The notes under the pieces are model-generated. The model made no database searches, was not told the origin of the DNA, and was given only the letters and a program-made list of their open reading frames with translations. Made by a program: the position numbers and the translations under genes. A stretch of DNA of 64,000 nt. Source: Streptococcus oralis (GTDB lineage Bacteria > Bacillota > Bacilli > Lactobacillales > Streptococcaceae). This document shows positions 36,474 through 44,730 of this stretch, in pieces (the stretch's first letter is position 1; each line of letters begins with the position of its first letter). The stretch is taken from NCBI RefSeq assembly GCF_019334565.1, contig NZ_CP079724.1:207001-271000 (forward strand), given 5' to 3'.

Positions 36474-37403
36474 ATGTCTGAAAAATTAGTAGAAATTAAA
36501 GATTTAGAAATTTCCTTCGGTGAAGGAAGTAAGAAGTTTGTCGCGGTTAAAAACGCCAACTTCTTTATCAACAAGGGAGAAACTTTCTCTCTTGTAGGTG
36601 AATCTGGTAGTGGGAAAACAACCATTGGTCGTGCCATTATTGGTTTAAATAATACTAGTAAAGGTGAGATCATCTTTGATGGTCATAAGATTAATGGGAA
36701 AAAATCTCATAAAGAATCATCAGACTTGATTCGTCGTATCCAGATGATTTTCCAGGACCCTGCAGCGAGCTTGAATGAGCGTGCAACAGTTGACTATATC
36801 ATCTCTGAAGGTCTTTACAACTATCACTTGTTTAAAGATGAAGAAGATCGAAAAGAAAAAGTTCAAAAGATGATTCATGAAGTTGGACTTTTGAAAGAAC
36901 ACTTGACCCGCTATCCACATGAGTTTTCTGGTGGGCAACGCCAGCGTATCGGGATTGCCCGTGCCCTTGTGATGGAACCTGATTTCGTTATTGCGGATGA
37001 GCCAATTTCAGCCTTGGACGTATCAGTGCGTGCGCAAGTCTTGAACTTGCTCAAGAAGTTCCAAAAAGAGTTGGGCTTGACCTATCTCTTTATCGCGCAT
37101 GACTTGTCAGTTGTTCGCTTTATCTCAGATCGTATCGCGGTTATCTATAAGGGAGTTATCGTCGAAGTGGCGGAGACAGAGGAGTTGTTTAACAATCCCG
37201 TCCACCCATACACTCAAGCACTTCTATCTGCTGTACCGATTCCAGATCCAATCTTGGAACGCAAGAAGGTCTTGAAAGTTTACGATCCTGACCAACATGA
37301 CTATGAGACAGACAAGCCATCTATGGTAGAAATTCGTCCAGGTCACTATGTTTGGGCTAACCAAGCAGAACTTGCTCGTTACAAGGAAGCTCTTAAAAAA
37401 TAA
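36474..37403 (+). CDS. amiF: Oligopeptide ABC ATPase AmiF
   Basis: The second ATPase of the importer has 309 residues with Walker [11 protein letters not shown]-loop IFQDP, signature FSGGQRQR, Walker [13 protein letters not shown] and the [13 protein letters not shown]-terminal motif. AGGAGGAAGG is a strong ribosome-binding site. A terminator follows 8 bp after the stop, closing the operon. Confidence 0.95.
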   Translation: MSEKLVEIKDLEISFGEGSKKFVAVKNANFFINKGETFSLVGESGSGKTTIGRAIIGLNNTSKGEIIFDGHKINGKKSHKESSDLIRRIQMIFQDPAASLNERATVDYIISEGLYNYHLFKDEEDRKEKVQKMIHEVGLLKEHLTRYPHEFSGGQRQRIGIARALVMEPDFVIADEPISALDVSVRAQVLNLLKKFQKELGLTYLFIAHDLSVVRFISDRIAVIYKGVIVEVAETEELFNNPVHPYTQALLSAVPIPDPILERKKVLKVYDPDQHDYETDKPSMVEIRPGHYVWANQAELARYKEALKK

Positions 37404-37410
37404 ACAGACT

Positions 37411-37440
37411 AAGAGAGGACCGAAAGGTCTTCTCATTTTT
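37411..37440 (+). terminator. ami operon terminator
   Basis: GAGAGGACC, GAAA, GGTCTTCTC, then TTTTT after CA. Confidence 0.8.
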
Positions 37441-37442
37441 AA

Positions 37443-37485
37443 TAAAAAAATTCCCCTTCTACTAGCTTGTAAAAGGGGGAATTGT
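37443..37485 (-). terminator. trkH terminator
   Basis: On the minus strand AATTCCCCCTTTT pairs with AGAAGGGGAATT, followed by a run of T. Confidence 0.75.
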
Positions 37486-37492
37486 ATTATCA

Positions 37493-38932
37493 TTAGCGTT
37501 TAGACCAAGTGCGTTTCATAAAGAGTAGCAAAATGGGGTATATCTCTAAGCGACCTGCGATCATTGCAAAGGAGAGCAGGAGCTTAGAAATGGGGCTAAA
37601 GATGGCAAAACTCGAGGTTGTACCTAGAATAGGTCCAATATTGTTAAAACAGCTGAAGACCGCACTGGTCACGACTAGAAAATCATTGTTATCAAGACTG
37701 ACGATAAAGATGAGAGAGAGGATAATCATCATATAGATGGCAAAATACTTAAGAATCTTGTGTTGGGTATCCTTATCAATCACAGTTTTATTGACGTGTA
37801 GAGTCAAAACACGGTGAGGGGATAAGGTGGATAAAATCTGATTTTTTGCGATTTTAGAGAGGATGAGTCCTCTGATCACCTTAAGACCACCTGCAGTTGA
37901 GCCAGCTGATCCACCGATTCCCATGAGGAAGAGGAGGATAAATTGGGAGAAGAGGGGCCAGTTGGTAATATCTCCGTAACCAAAACCTGTTGTCGTGATG
38001 ATATTGGAAACCTGGAAGAAGGCCATTTCAACACTTTTGGAAACCCCTTGGTAGAGGTGGAGCGTATTAAGAGTAATCAAGCCAGTAGAAACTAGGACAA
38101 TGATGATATATGCTCGTAGTTCTTCATCTCCAAAGAAAGCCTTAATCCGACGGAGCATGAGGTAGTAGTAGAGATTGAAGTTAACCCCAAAAACCAACAC
38201 TCCGATACTAACGAGATAGGTGATAAGTGAGCTACCGTAGTGGGCAATTCCGTCGTTATATACGGTAAAGCCCCCAGTTCCTGCTGTTCCCATAGCGATG
38301 ACAAAACTATCATAGAGAGGCATGCCTGCTAGGTAGTAGATAACCACAAAAAGGGAGAAGAGAGCCAGATAAAGCAGATAGAGAATCTGGGCAGTGTTTT
38401 TTAGCTTGGATACGACCTTGCCAAAGACAGGTCCAGGGACCTCAGCCTTCATCACTTCCAAGTGGCTATTCTTAGCATTGTCCATAATGGCAAGTGCAAA
38501 GACGAGCACCCCCATCCCTCCTATCAAGTGGGTGAAACTTCTCCAGAAGAGGAGGGAATGAGTGAGAACGGAAACATCTGTTAGGATAGTAGCACCAGTC
38601 GTCGTAAATCCAGAACTGATTTCAAAGAAGGCATCGATGATGCTGGGGATTTGTCCTGAAAAGACAAAGGGGAGGCCACCAAAGAAAGACCATAGAATCC
38701 AACAGAGGGCAACAATTAAGACTCCTTCCTTGGCATAAATCCGTTGATTTTTTGGTTTCCGTAAAACACCTAGACCACCAAGAAGGACTAAAATTTCAAT
38801 CGTAGAAAAGAGAGCGATAAATACTTGACTGGATTCTTGGTAATAGATCGCTACACTAACAGGTACTAGGAGAAGAACAGCCTCAATCAAGAGAAGTTTT
38901 GAGAGGAGGTAACGAATCATACTTTTATTCAT
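37493..38932 (-). CDS. trkH: Potassium uptake protein, TrkH/KtrB family
   Basis: The 479-residue membrane protein has eight to ten segments organised as four M1-P-M2 repeats. The four selectivity-filter loops are visible: FTTTGATIL, GTAGTGGF, ITTTGFGYGD and FNNIGPILG. It forms the potassium-conducting channel subunit, gated by the neighbouring TrkA. It starts 3 bp after the trkA stop, so the pair is co-transcribed on the minus strand. Confidence 0.94.
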   Translation of the reverse strand: MNKSMIRYLLSKLLLIEAVLLLVPVSVAIYYQESSQVFIALFSTIEILVLLGGLGVLRKPKNQRIYAKEGVLIVALCWILWSFFGGLPFVFSGQIPSIIDAFFEISSGFTTTGATILTDVSVLTHSLLFWRSFTHLIGGMGVLVFALAIMDNAKNSHLEVMKAEVPGPVFGKVVSKLKNTAQILYLLYLALFSLFVVIYYLAGMPLYDSFVIAMGTAGTGGFTVYNDGIAHYGSSLITYLVSIGVLVFGVNFNLYYYLMLRRIKAFFGDEELRAYIIIVLVSTGLITLNTLHLYQGVSKSVEMAFFQVSNIITTTGFGYGDITNWPLFSQFILLFLMGIGGSAGSTAGGLKVIRGLILSKIAKNQILSTLSPHRVLTLHVNKTVIDKDTQHKILKYFAIYMMIILSLIFIVSLDNNDFLVVTSAVFSCFNNIGPILGTTSSFAIFSPISKLLLSFAMIAGRLEIYPILLLFMKRTWSKR

Positions 38933-38935
38933 TTT

Positions 38936-40285
38936 TTACCTCTCGATCAAATCATAAATTTTGGTGATGTTTGGCAATAAGGTCGTCACGAGCAACTTGT
39001 CTCCTACCTCAAGCATATCCTCTCCGGTAGGGAAGATTGTTTTTCCTTTTCGGATAATGGCTGCGATGAGAACCCCTTTCTTCAATTTCAGATGTGAAAG
39101 AGGTTTGGCAGTCATTTTATTAGCTTCCTTGATTTGGAATTGGAGAGTTTCAATTTGACCGTTTGCTAGATGGTGCATGGCTTGAAGGTCTGAGTACTGA
39201 GCGTTTACTCGACCACGGATAAAGTGCATAATGGTATCTACTGCGATGCTTTTTGGTGTGATGATACTTGAAAAATCAGGTGCGTGGATAATCTCTAGAA
39301 GGCTTGTTCGGTTGACCTTGGTGATATTCTTATGGACGCCAACACGGTCAAGAAACATAGAAGTGATGATATTTTCCTCATCAACTCCAGTCAAGGTTGC
39401 GACTGCATCATAGTGGGGAGCACTTTCTTCCAGCAAAATGTCTTTTGCAGTTCCATCTCCTTGGACAATATAGAGATTGGGAAACTTTTCACTGAAGAAA
39501 CGAGCTCTTTCAGGATTGATCTCGATGACCTTGGTATCAATGCGACTGTCTTTTAAAATGCCGAGAAGATAATAAGCGATCTTTCCAGCTCCAACGATAA
39601 GCAAGCTTTTCACTGCACGAGATTTAAAATAGTTATGGAAAAGCATCATATCTACACGATTTCCCGTAACAAAAATCCTATCCTTGTCTTGGATAGTAAC
39701 ATCACCACTTGGAATCATCAGTTGATGATCTCTCTCCATAGCACAGACGATAACATTACCAAATTTTTTACGGAAGTCTGAGATTGGCATTTGACAAAGA
39801 CCGCTAGAGTCCTTGACAACAAATTCCATGAGACTGACCCGACCTCCAGCAAATCGTTCGACAGAGAGGGCATTAGGGAAATCAATGATATTTGAGATCG
39901 CACGCGCTGCTAGGAGTTCTGGATTAACAATAAGTGAAAATCCAAGAATGTTTTTCTCTTTAAAATAGGCATTAGAGTATTCAGGATTTCGCACCCGAAC
40001 GATGGTTTCTTTAGCCCCCATTTTTTTAGCAAGTACCGCTGAAATCATATTCACTTCATCGTGTTCGGTTAGGGCGATAAAGATATCGCACTCTTGAACA
40101 CTGGCTTGCTCTAAGATGGCAAAGTCAGCACCATTTCCAAGGAGACCTATGATATCATAGCGGCTGACAATGTGATTGAGGACGGCCTCATCTTGTTCGA
40201 TAAGGACAACGTCATGGTTTTCTGCAACAAGTGAACGACAGAGGGCGAAACCAACTTTCCCTCCACCAACAAGGACAATTTTCAT
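38936..40285 (-). CDS. trkA: Potassium channel regulator TrkA (double RCK)
   Basis: The 449-residue cytoplasmic regulator has two RCK_N Rossmann domains, with IVLVGGGKVGFALCRSL (GGGxxG, residues 2-18) and LLIVGAGKIAYYLLGIL near 230. Each is followed by an RCK_C domain, the second with GDKLLVTTL at the C-terminus. It gates TrkH in response to bound nucleotide (NADH/ATP family); c-di-AMP binding to RCK_C is known for some Gram-positive relatives but not shown here. With the KimA-like protein at 7083, two potassium uptake routes are in the window. Confidence 0.94.
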   Translation of the reverse strand: MKIVLVGGGKVGFALCRSLVAENHDVVLIEQDEAVLNHIVSRYDIIGLLGNGADFAILEQASVQECDIFIALTEHDEVNMISAVLAKKMGAKETIVRVRNPEYSNAYFKEKNILGFSLIVNPELLAARAISNIIDFPNALSVERFAGGRVSLMEFVVKDSSGLCQMPISDFRKKFGNVIVCAMERDHQLMIPSGDVTIQDKDRIFVTGNRVDMMLFHNYFKSRAVKSLLIVGAGKIAYYLLGILKDSRIDTKVIEINPERARFFSEKFPNLYIVQGDGTAKDILLEESAPHYDAVATLTGVDEENIITSMFLDRVGVHKNITKVNRTSLLEIIHAPDFSSIITPKSIAVDTIMHFIRGRVNAQYSDLQAMHHLANGQIETLQFQIKEANKMTAKPLSHLKLKKGVLIAAIIRKGKTIFPTGEDMLEVGDKLLVTTLLPNITKIYDLIER

Positions 40286-40527
40286 ATAAAAAACCTACTT
40301 TTTCATGATGTAACTATCATACCCTTTTTTAGCAAAAAATGCACTTGCTAAGGCGATTTTTAGGGGAAGAAAGGCTTCTTTCAAGTTTTGAAGATACATT
40401 TGCTTAACTTCTATGACAATGTCACCGATTTGAAGTGATTTGGCTCTTTTACCATACCTTTTCAGAAAGGGAATAACCAAACATGAAAATATCATCAAAA
40501 AAAAGTAAAAAAATCAAGTCATTTCTA

Positions 40528-40555
40528 TTGACAATGATTCTGAAAGTGTTATACT
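40528..40555 (+). promoter_or_regulatory. trmL promoter
   Basis: TTGACA (40528-40533), 16 bp, TATACT (40550-40555). A leader of about 125 nt follows. To its left, 40286-40527 holds no gene I can support. Confidence 0.75.
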
Positions 40556-40558
40556 AAG

Positions 40559-40664
40559 GAAGTAGTTTCGCTGATTTACTTCAAACCTGTTGTGAGGTAA
40601 GTTAACGACGCCTTAACCACGCTGTTTGCTGAGCTTGACTCCGGGCAGTGTGGCTATTTTTTTG
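40559..40664 (+). ncRNA. Structured leader or small RNA ending in a terminator, upstream of trmL
   Basis: Three elements are visible in order: a GAAGTA/TACTTC hairpin (40559-40582), a GGTAAG/CTTAACC region, and an 11-bp terminator stem (CCACGCTGTTT with GGGCAGTGTGG, several G-T pairs) followed by CTATTTTTTT at about 40656. This is the layout of a transcription-attenuation leader or of a free-standing small RNA. It could belong to the Lactobacillales 23S-methyl motif described upstream of rRNA methylase genes; I cannot verify that from sequence alone. Confidence 0.6.
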
Positions 40665-40686
40665 CAATGATAAAAGGAAGCCAGTC

Positions 40687-41190
40687 ATGACAAATCACAT
40701 TGTATTATTTGAACCTCAGATTCCACAAAACACAGGTAACATTGCGCGTACTTGCGCTGCGACCAATTCTCCCCTTCACATCATCAAACCGATGGGATTT
40801 CCGATTGATGACCGCAAGATGAAGCGGGCTGGTTTGGACTACTGGGATAAGCTTGAGATTTATTTTTATGACAGTTTGGAAGATTTCATGTCTCAGATGA
40901 AGGGTAAACTCTATCTGATTTCAAAATTTGCGGAAAAAGTCTATTCTGAAGCAGATTTATCGACGGACGAAGACCATTATTTTCTCTTTGGACGTGAAGA
41001 CAAGGGCTTGCCTGAGGACTTTATGCGGGAGCATCCCGAAAAGGCTCTCCGTATTCCTATGAATGATGAACATGTCCGCAGTCTCAATGTTTCCAATACC
41101 GTCTGCATGATTGTATATGAGGCTCTTCGTCAGCAGAATTTTGCAGGTCTTGAGCTTGTTCACACCTATGAAGCAGATAAATTGAAATAA
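40687..41190 (+). CDS. trmL: tRNA 2'-O-methyltransferase TrmL
   Basis: TrmL (CspR/YibK) methylates the ribose of the wobble nucleotide of leucine tRNAs. The minimal SPOUT protein of 167 residues has [21 protein letters not shown] at the N-terminus, [11 protein letters not shown] and [25 protein letters not shown] forming the knot. ATG 40687 follows AAAGGAAGCC. Expression is probably controlled by the terminator-bearing leader upstream. Confidence 0.93.
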   Translation: MTNHIVLFEPQIPQNTGNIARTCAATNSPLHIIKPMGFPIDDRKMKRAGLDYWDKLEIYFYDSLEDFMSQMKGKLYLISKFAEKVYSEADLSTDEDHYFLFGREDKGLPEDFMREHPEKALRIPMNDEHVRSLNVSNTVCMIVYEALRQQNFAGLELVHTYEADKLK

Positions 41191-41195
41191 TCAAA

Positions 41196-41220
41196 ATGCT
41201 TGCACTTGCAAGCGTTTTTT
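41196..41220 (+). terminator. trmL terminator
   Basis: GCTTGC (41198-41203), ACTT, GCAAGC (41208-41213), GTTTTTT. Confidence 0.85.
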
Positions 41221-41228
41221 GTTATGAT
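41200..41228 (+). promoter_or_regulatory. ribU promoter embedded in the trmL terminator
   Basis: TTGCAC (41200-41205), 17 bp, TATGAT (41223-41228) with extended TG at 41220. The -35 lies inside the terminator stem. Confidence 0.55.
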
Positions 41229-41234
41229 AAAGGG

Positions 41235-41444
41235 GTCTTCAGGGCAGGGTGAGATTCCCGACCGGCGGTAAATTTGACTAGCTATTTTAGCTTTCTTGTC
41301 GTTGTCTTGTCTCGATATACTCAAGTATTATCTTCGACTGCGACGCCTAGGTAAATCTAAAATATCTTAGCCAAATAAGTCCGCGAGCGCAAGCTGATGT
41401 GGTGCAATTCCACAACCGACAGTATAGTCTGGATGGGAGAAGAC
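41235..41444 (+). promoter_or_regulatory. FMN riboswitch controlling ribU
   Basis: The RFN element is clear. AGGGCAGGGTGAGATTCCCG followed by ACCGGCGGT (41241-41269), CCGCGAGCGCAAGCTGAT (41381-41398), and CCGACAGTATAGTC with GGATGGGAGA (41416-41440) are its conserved cores. P1 is closed by GTCTTC/GAAGAC (41235-41240 with 41439-41444). FMN binding should lower ribU expression. The aptamer is about 210 nt instead of about 140 because of an insert between the GGCGGT and CCGCGAGC blocks. A GCTTGCTC/GAGTGAG hairpin lies further down, but no U-tract terminator is visible, so control may be at translation. Confidence 0.93.
41270..41378 (+). repeat. 109-nt imperfect hairpin inserted in the FMN riboswitch
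   Basis: The two ends are inverted copies: TTTGACTAGCTATTTTAG at the left matches the complement of CTAAAATATCTTAGCCAAA at the right with few mismatches, and the centre holds ATACTCAAGTAT. It resembles a small MITE/REP-like genomic repeat lodged in a variable loop of the aptamer. Whether it is repeated in the genome cannot be seen here; no second copy is in the window. Confidence 0.6.
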
Positions 41445-41601
41445 GAAAGAATGGCTTTGTCTGTTCTGATGAGTTTATTGATGAATTGCAACCGCTTGCT
41501 CAAAAGAGTGAGAGGGAACTTTTGGGATATAAAAAGTGAGAATAGATAGAGGGATCCTTTCCAACTTCTTCTGATTTTATAGAAAATTGGAGGAACCTGT
41601 T

Positions 41602-42165
41602 ATGACAAACACACGTCGAATTTCGACCATTGCGATTTTATCAGCCATTTCATTTGTGCTGATGTACTTTGACTTTCCGCTCTTGCCAGCGGCAACCTTC
41701 CTCAAGATCGAGTTTAGTATCTTGCCAGTCCTTGTGGGCTTGGTGGTGATGGATTTGCCAGCAGCTCTAGGAATTCTCTTGATGCGCTCACTCTTGAAGT
41801 TGCTTCTGAATAGCCAAGGAGTGAACACCTACATTGGCTTGCCAATGAATGTCGTAGCTCTGGGAGTTTTTGTTATCGCTTTTGGTTTGATTTGGAAAAA
41901 GGAGCGTAGCACCCTTCGTTTCCTACTAGCATCTCTAGCGGGAACTATTGGGTTGACTTCTGCCATGTTGGTTCTCAACTATGTCTATGCGGTTCCTTTG
42001 TACGCGCAGTTTGCCAACTTTGATATTAGAGAAATTATAGGACTTTCTAACTACTTGATGACTATGGTTTTACCTTTTAACCTGATTGAAGGTATCATCT
42101 TTGCCGTTTCATTCTGGTTGTTATATGTCCTCTTGAAACCAACCTTAAAACATTATGAGAGATAA
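41602..42165 (+). CDS. ribU: Riboflavin transporter RibU (ECF S component)
   Basis: RibU is the riboflavin-binding S subunit of an energy-coupling-factor importer; the shared EcfAA'T module is encoded elsewhere. The 187-residue protein has six membrane segments, an N-terminal AILSAISFVLMYFDFPLLP and the KIEFSILPVLVG segment typical of RibU, plus LLNSQGVNTYIGLPMN. I start at ATG 41602 after TTGGAGGAACC. FMN-riboswitch control agrees with the role. It overlaps the PAP2 gene by 11 bp. Confidence 0.94.
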   Translation: MTNTRRISTIAILSAISFVLMYFDFPLLPAATFLKIEFSILPVLVGLVVMDLPAALGILLMRSLLKLLLNSQGVNTYIGLPMNVVALGVFVIAFGLIWKKERSTLRFLLASLAGTIGLTSAMLVLNYVYAVPLYAQFANFDIREIIGLSNYLMTMVLPFNLIEGIIFAVSFWLLYVLLKPTLKHYER

Positions 42166-42805
42166 ACAAACATTTTTAATGAAGGGCAGTTTTGCCCTTT
42201 TACTTTTCGTCCTTCTTGGCTATATGGTTAAGTTCTATCCTGAAATGCTAGTCGGTTTTGATCAACCGATTCAGACTGCTCTTCGTGGGGACTTGCCAGA
42301 TTATTTGACAGTTCTATTCCGTGCGCTTACGCATTTGATTGATATCCCAGTAATCATTACCTGGGTTGCCATCGCAGCCTTTATCTTTTATCGTAAGCAG
42401 TGGAAGATAGAAAGCTACTTCATGGCGGGTAATCTAGCCTTAGCCGGTCTTTTAATCGTGACCTTTAAAAACATCTACCAGCGCCCACGGCCAGCCATTT
42501 TACACTTGGTAGAGGAGAAGGGATTTTCTTTTCCAAGTGGTCATTCTCTGGCAGTGACGCTGATGGTAGGTACTCTGATTGTCATTCTCAGTCAACGGAT
42601 TAAAGATCCGGTTTGGAGAAAAATTGTGCAAATCGTCCTTGGCTTCTACCTCGTCAGTGTGCTTCTATCTCGGGTCTATCTGGGAGTTCACTACCCATCA
42701 GATGTGCTTGCCAGTTTCTGTGTAGGTTTGGGAGTCTTGTTTATCGAATTTCCTTTCTATGACAAGCTTCGCTTCCAATGGCGATTTAAAGGCAAGCAGA
42801 AGTGA
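42155..42805 (+). CDS. PAP2 family membrane phosphatase
   Basis: The 216-residue protein has five to six membrane segments and the three PAP2 motifs: KNIYQRPRP (KxxxxxxRP-like), FPSGHS and SRVYLGVHYPSD. Such enzymes dephosphorylate lipid phosphates (phosphatidate, undecaprenyl diphosphate). The substrate cannot be chosen from sequence; cell-wall lipid-carrier recycling is plausible. It starts inside the last codons of ribU, so the two are co-translated. Confidence 0.9.
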   Translation: MRDKQTFLMKGSFALLLFVLLGYMVKFYPEMLVGFDQPIQTALRGDLPDYLTVLFRALTHLIDIPVIITWVAIAAFIFYRKQWKIESYFMAGNLALAGLLIVTFKNIYQRPRPAILHLVEEKGFSFPSGHSLAVTLMVGTLIVILSQRIKDPVWRKIVQIVLGFYLVSVLLSRVYLGVHYPSDVLASFCVGLGVLFIEFPFYDKLRFQWRFKGKQK

Positions 42806-42832
42806 GTATCGAATTCTCTTGAGGAGAAAGAA

Positions 42833-43252
42833 ATGAAAGTCAATATAACAGATCTCCATCCGACTCAACTATACTTATCAGAAAAGAAACTAGAAGGCAT
42901 CCAGACACTTTATCAGTCGGCAGAAATAATCAATGTTGCTCCAATCAGTGTTCTTGCATTCGGAGACTGCTTGTTGATTACAGACGGGCATCACAGGGCT
43001 TATCAGGCTTTATTGGCAGGTAGGGATACGATTTCTGCTGAGTGGGATAGAGATGGTGGCGATGAACTGTATTATCTCTATGCGCAAGCTTGTGAGGAAA
43101 GAAAGATTTACTCTGTTCTGGATTTAAAAAATCATATCGTATCTCAAGATGAGTATGAAGCAAAATGGTATAACTGGTGTGATGGTTTTAATCAAGCAGC
43201 AACTCTTTTATTGAAAAGGAAAGCAGGTGAAACAGATCCTACAAATAGGTAA
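42833..43252 (+). CDS. ParB/sulfiredoxin-fold-like small protein
   Basis: This 139-residue acidic protein begins MKVNITDLHPTQLYLSEKK. It contains LLITDGHHRAYQALLAGR (residues 47-64), the G-H-H-R motif of ParB/sulfiredoxin-like nucleotide-binding proteins. No DNA-binding helix-turn-helix follows, so it is not a chromosome-partition ParB. Function unknown. GAGGAGAAAG is the ribosome-binding site; it is 27 bp after the PAP2 gene. Confidence 0.7.
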   Translation: MKVNITDLHPTQLYLSEKKLEGIQTLYQSAEIINVAPISVLAFGDCLLITDGHHRAYQALLAGRDTISAEWDRDGGDELYYLYAQACEERKIYSVLDLKNHIVSQDEYEAKWYNWCDGFNQAATLLLKRKAGETDPTNR

Positions 43253-43299
43253 TGCATTGTGTCTTGTTCCTTTTTATATTGAAATTAGTCTAATCTAAC

Positions 43300-43328
43300 T
43301 TGTTTTTTAACTAAAAATCTGATAAACT
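43300..43328 (+). promoter_or_regulatory. pheS T-box promoter
   Basis: TTGTTT (43300-43305), 17 bp, TAAACT (43323-43328). Confidence 0.6.
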
Positions 43329-43339
43329 AAGTAGTAATT

Positions 43340-43520
43340 GAATAGGAATCCGCAAGACTAGTAACTCAAGGGAAGTATATCAGGGAGGAGAGCCGTGACT
43401 GCAAGCTCTCTATATGAAAGCTGGGTGAATTCACTTGCGCATGGATTTAGAAATGAAGGTCTGACTTGTCAGATGAAAACGGATGGTACCGCGTGTCAAC
43501 GCTCCGAGTGGAGTTTTTGG
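43340..43520 (+). promoter_or_regulatory. T-box riboswitch (Phe) of pheS
   Basis: The T-box sequence GGATGGTACCGCG (43481-43493) is unmistakable, followed by a CTCC-GAGT-GGAG-TTTTT terminator (43502-43518). In stem I, TTC at 43430-43432 within GTGAATTCAC is the likely phenylalanine specifier codon. Uncharged tRNA-Phe should favour the antiterminator and switch on pheS(T). It fills most of 43253-43564. Confidence 0.9.
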
Positions 43521-43564
43521 CATGTGGTTTTCTTTTTATCTTATGAGAGACTGATGGAGGAAAT

Positions 43565-44611
43565 ATGTCAACTATTGAAGAACAATTAAAAGCGCTTCGC
43601 GAAGAAACGCTGGCTAGCTTGCAGCAGATTACTGCTGAAAACGAAAAAGAGATGCAAGACTTGCGTGTCTCTGTCCTTGGTAAAAAGGGTTCGCTTACTG
43701 AAATCCTCAAAGGGATGAAAGATGTCTCTGCTGAGATGCGCCCAATCATCGGGAAACACGTCAATGAAGCGCGTGATGTCTTGACAGCTGCTTTTGAAGA
43801 AACAGCTAAGCTTTTGGAAGAAAAGAAAGTCGCAGCTAAATTAGCTAGCGAGAGTATCGATGTGACACTTCCAGGCCGCCCAGTTGCGACTGGTCACCGT
43901 CATGTCCTCACACAAACCAGTGAAGAAATCGAAGATATTTTCATCGGGATGGGTTACCAAGTCGTGGATGGTTTTGAAGTGGAGCAAGACTACTATAACT
44001 TTGAGCGCATGAACCTTCCAAAGGACCATCCAGCTCGCGATATGCAGGACACTTTCTATATCACAGAAGAAATCTTGCTCCGTACCCACACGTCTCCAGT
44101 TCAGGCGCGTGCCATGGACGCCCATGATTTTTCAAAAGGTCCTTTGAAGATGATCTCACCAGGGCGTGTATTCCGTCGTGACACGGACGATGCAACCCAC
44201 AGTCACCAATTCCACCAAATCGAAGGCTTGGTTGTTGGGAAAAATATCTCTATGGCGGACCTTCAAGGAACACTTCAGTTGATTGTGCAAAAAATGTTTG
44301 GTGAAGAGCGTCAGATCCGTCTGCGTCCATCTTACTTCCCATTCACAGAGCCATCTGTTGAGGTGGATGTTTCCTGCTTCAAGTGTGGCGGAGACGGCTG
44401 TAACGTATGTAAGAAAACAGGTTGGATTGAAATCATGGGTGCCGGTATGGTTCACCCACGTGTCCTTGAGATGAGTGGTATTGATGCAACGGTTTACTCT
44501 GGTTTTGCCTTTGGTCTTGGTCAAGAGCGTGTAGCCATGCTCCGTTACGGAATCAACGATATTCGTGGATTCTACCAAGGCGATGTCCGCTTCTCAGAAC
44601 AGTTTAAATAA
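43565..44611 (+). CDS. pheS: Phenylalanyl-tRNA synthetase alpha subunit
   Basis: PheS carries the catalytic class II core of the alpha2beta2 enzyme that charges tRNA-Phe. The 348-residue protein has an N-terminal coiled coil (1-85) and motif 2 ([24 protein letters not shown] split around residue 200). A Cys-rich insert [12 protein letters not shown] is common in Bacilli, and motif 3 is [23 protein letters not shown] precedes the ATG. Regulated by the T-box. Confidence 0.97.
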   Translation: MSTIEEQLKALREETLASLQQITAENEKEMQDLRVSVLGKKGSLTEILKGMKDVSAEMRPIIGKHVNEARDVLTAAFEETAKLLEEKKVAAKLASESIDVTLPGRPVATGHRHVLTQTSEEIEDIFIGMGYQVVDGFEVEQDYYNFERMNLPKDHPARDMQDTFYITEEILLRTHTSPVQARAMDAHDFSKGPLKMISPGRVFRRDTDDATHSHQFHQIEGLVVGKNISMADLQGTLQLIVQKMFGEERQIRLRPSYFPFTEPSVEVDVSCFKCGGDGCNVCKKTGWIEIMGAGMVHPRVLEMSGIDATVYSGFAFGLGQERVAMLRYGINDIRGFYQGDVRFSEQFK

Positions 44612-44628
44612 GATTGAAACCTGCAACA

Positions 44629-44669
44629 CAGTCCTAGTCATTTTCTCTCGATGAGAATGGTGAGGACTG
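44629..44669 (+). other. Intercistronic hairpin between pheS and pheT
   Basis: CAGTCCT and AGGACTG enclose a second stem CATTTTCTC/GAGAATGG. There is no T-tract, so it is not a terminator. A second small hairpin, GGTACCAC/GGTGGTATC, lies at about 44699-44717. They may tune processing or the subunit ratio. Confidence 0.5.
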
Positions 44670-44730
44670 ACTCGAAGAAAAAGAAAGGAATTGAAAAGGT
44701 ACCACTTGGTGGTATCTTACAATCAGAATT

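Noticed and set aside
40295..40498. 67-codon minus-strand frame upstream of trkA
   Set aside because: No ribosome-binding site or promoter, starts at TTG/ATG in an A/T-rich stretch, no recognisable protein features. A small real gene cannot be fully excluded.
43395..43589. 64-codon frame upstream of pheS
   Set aside because: It lies inside the T-box leader, crosses its terminator and overlaps the pheS start in another frame.
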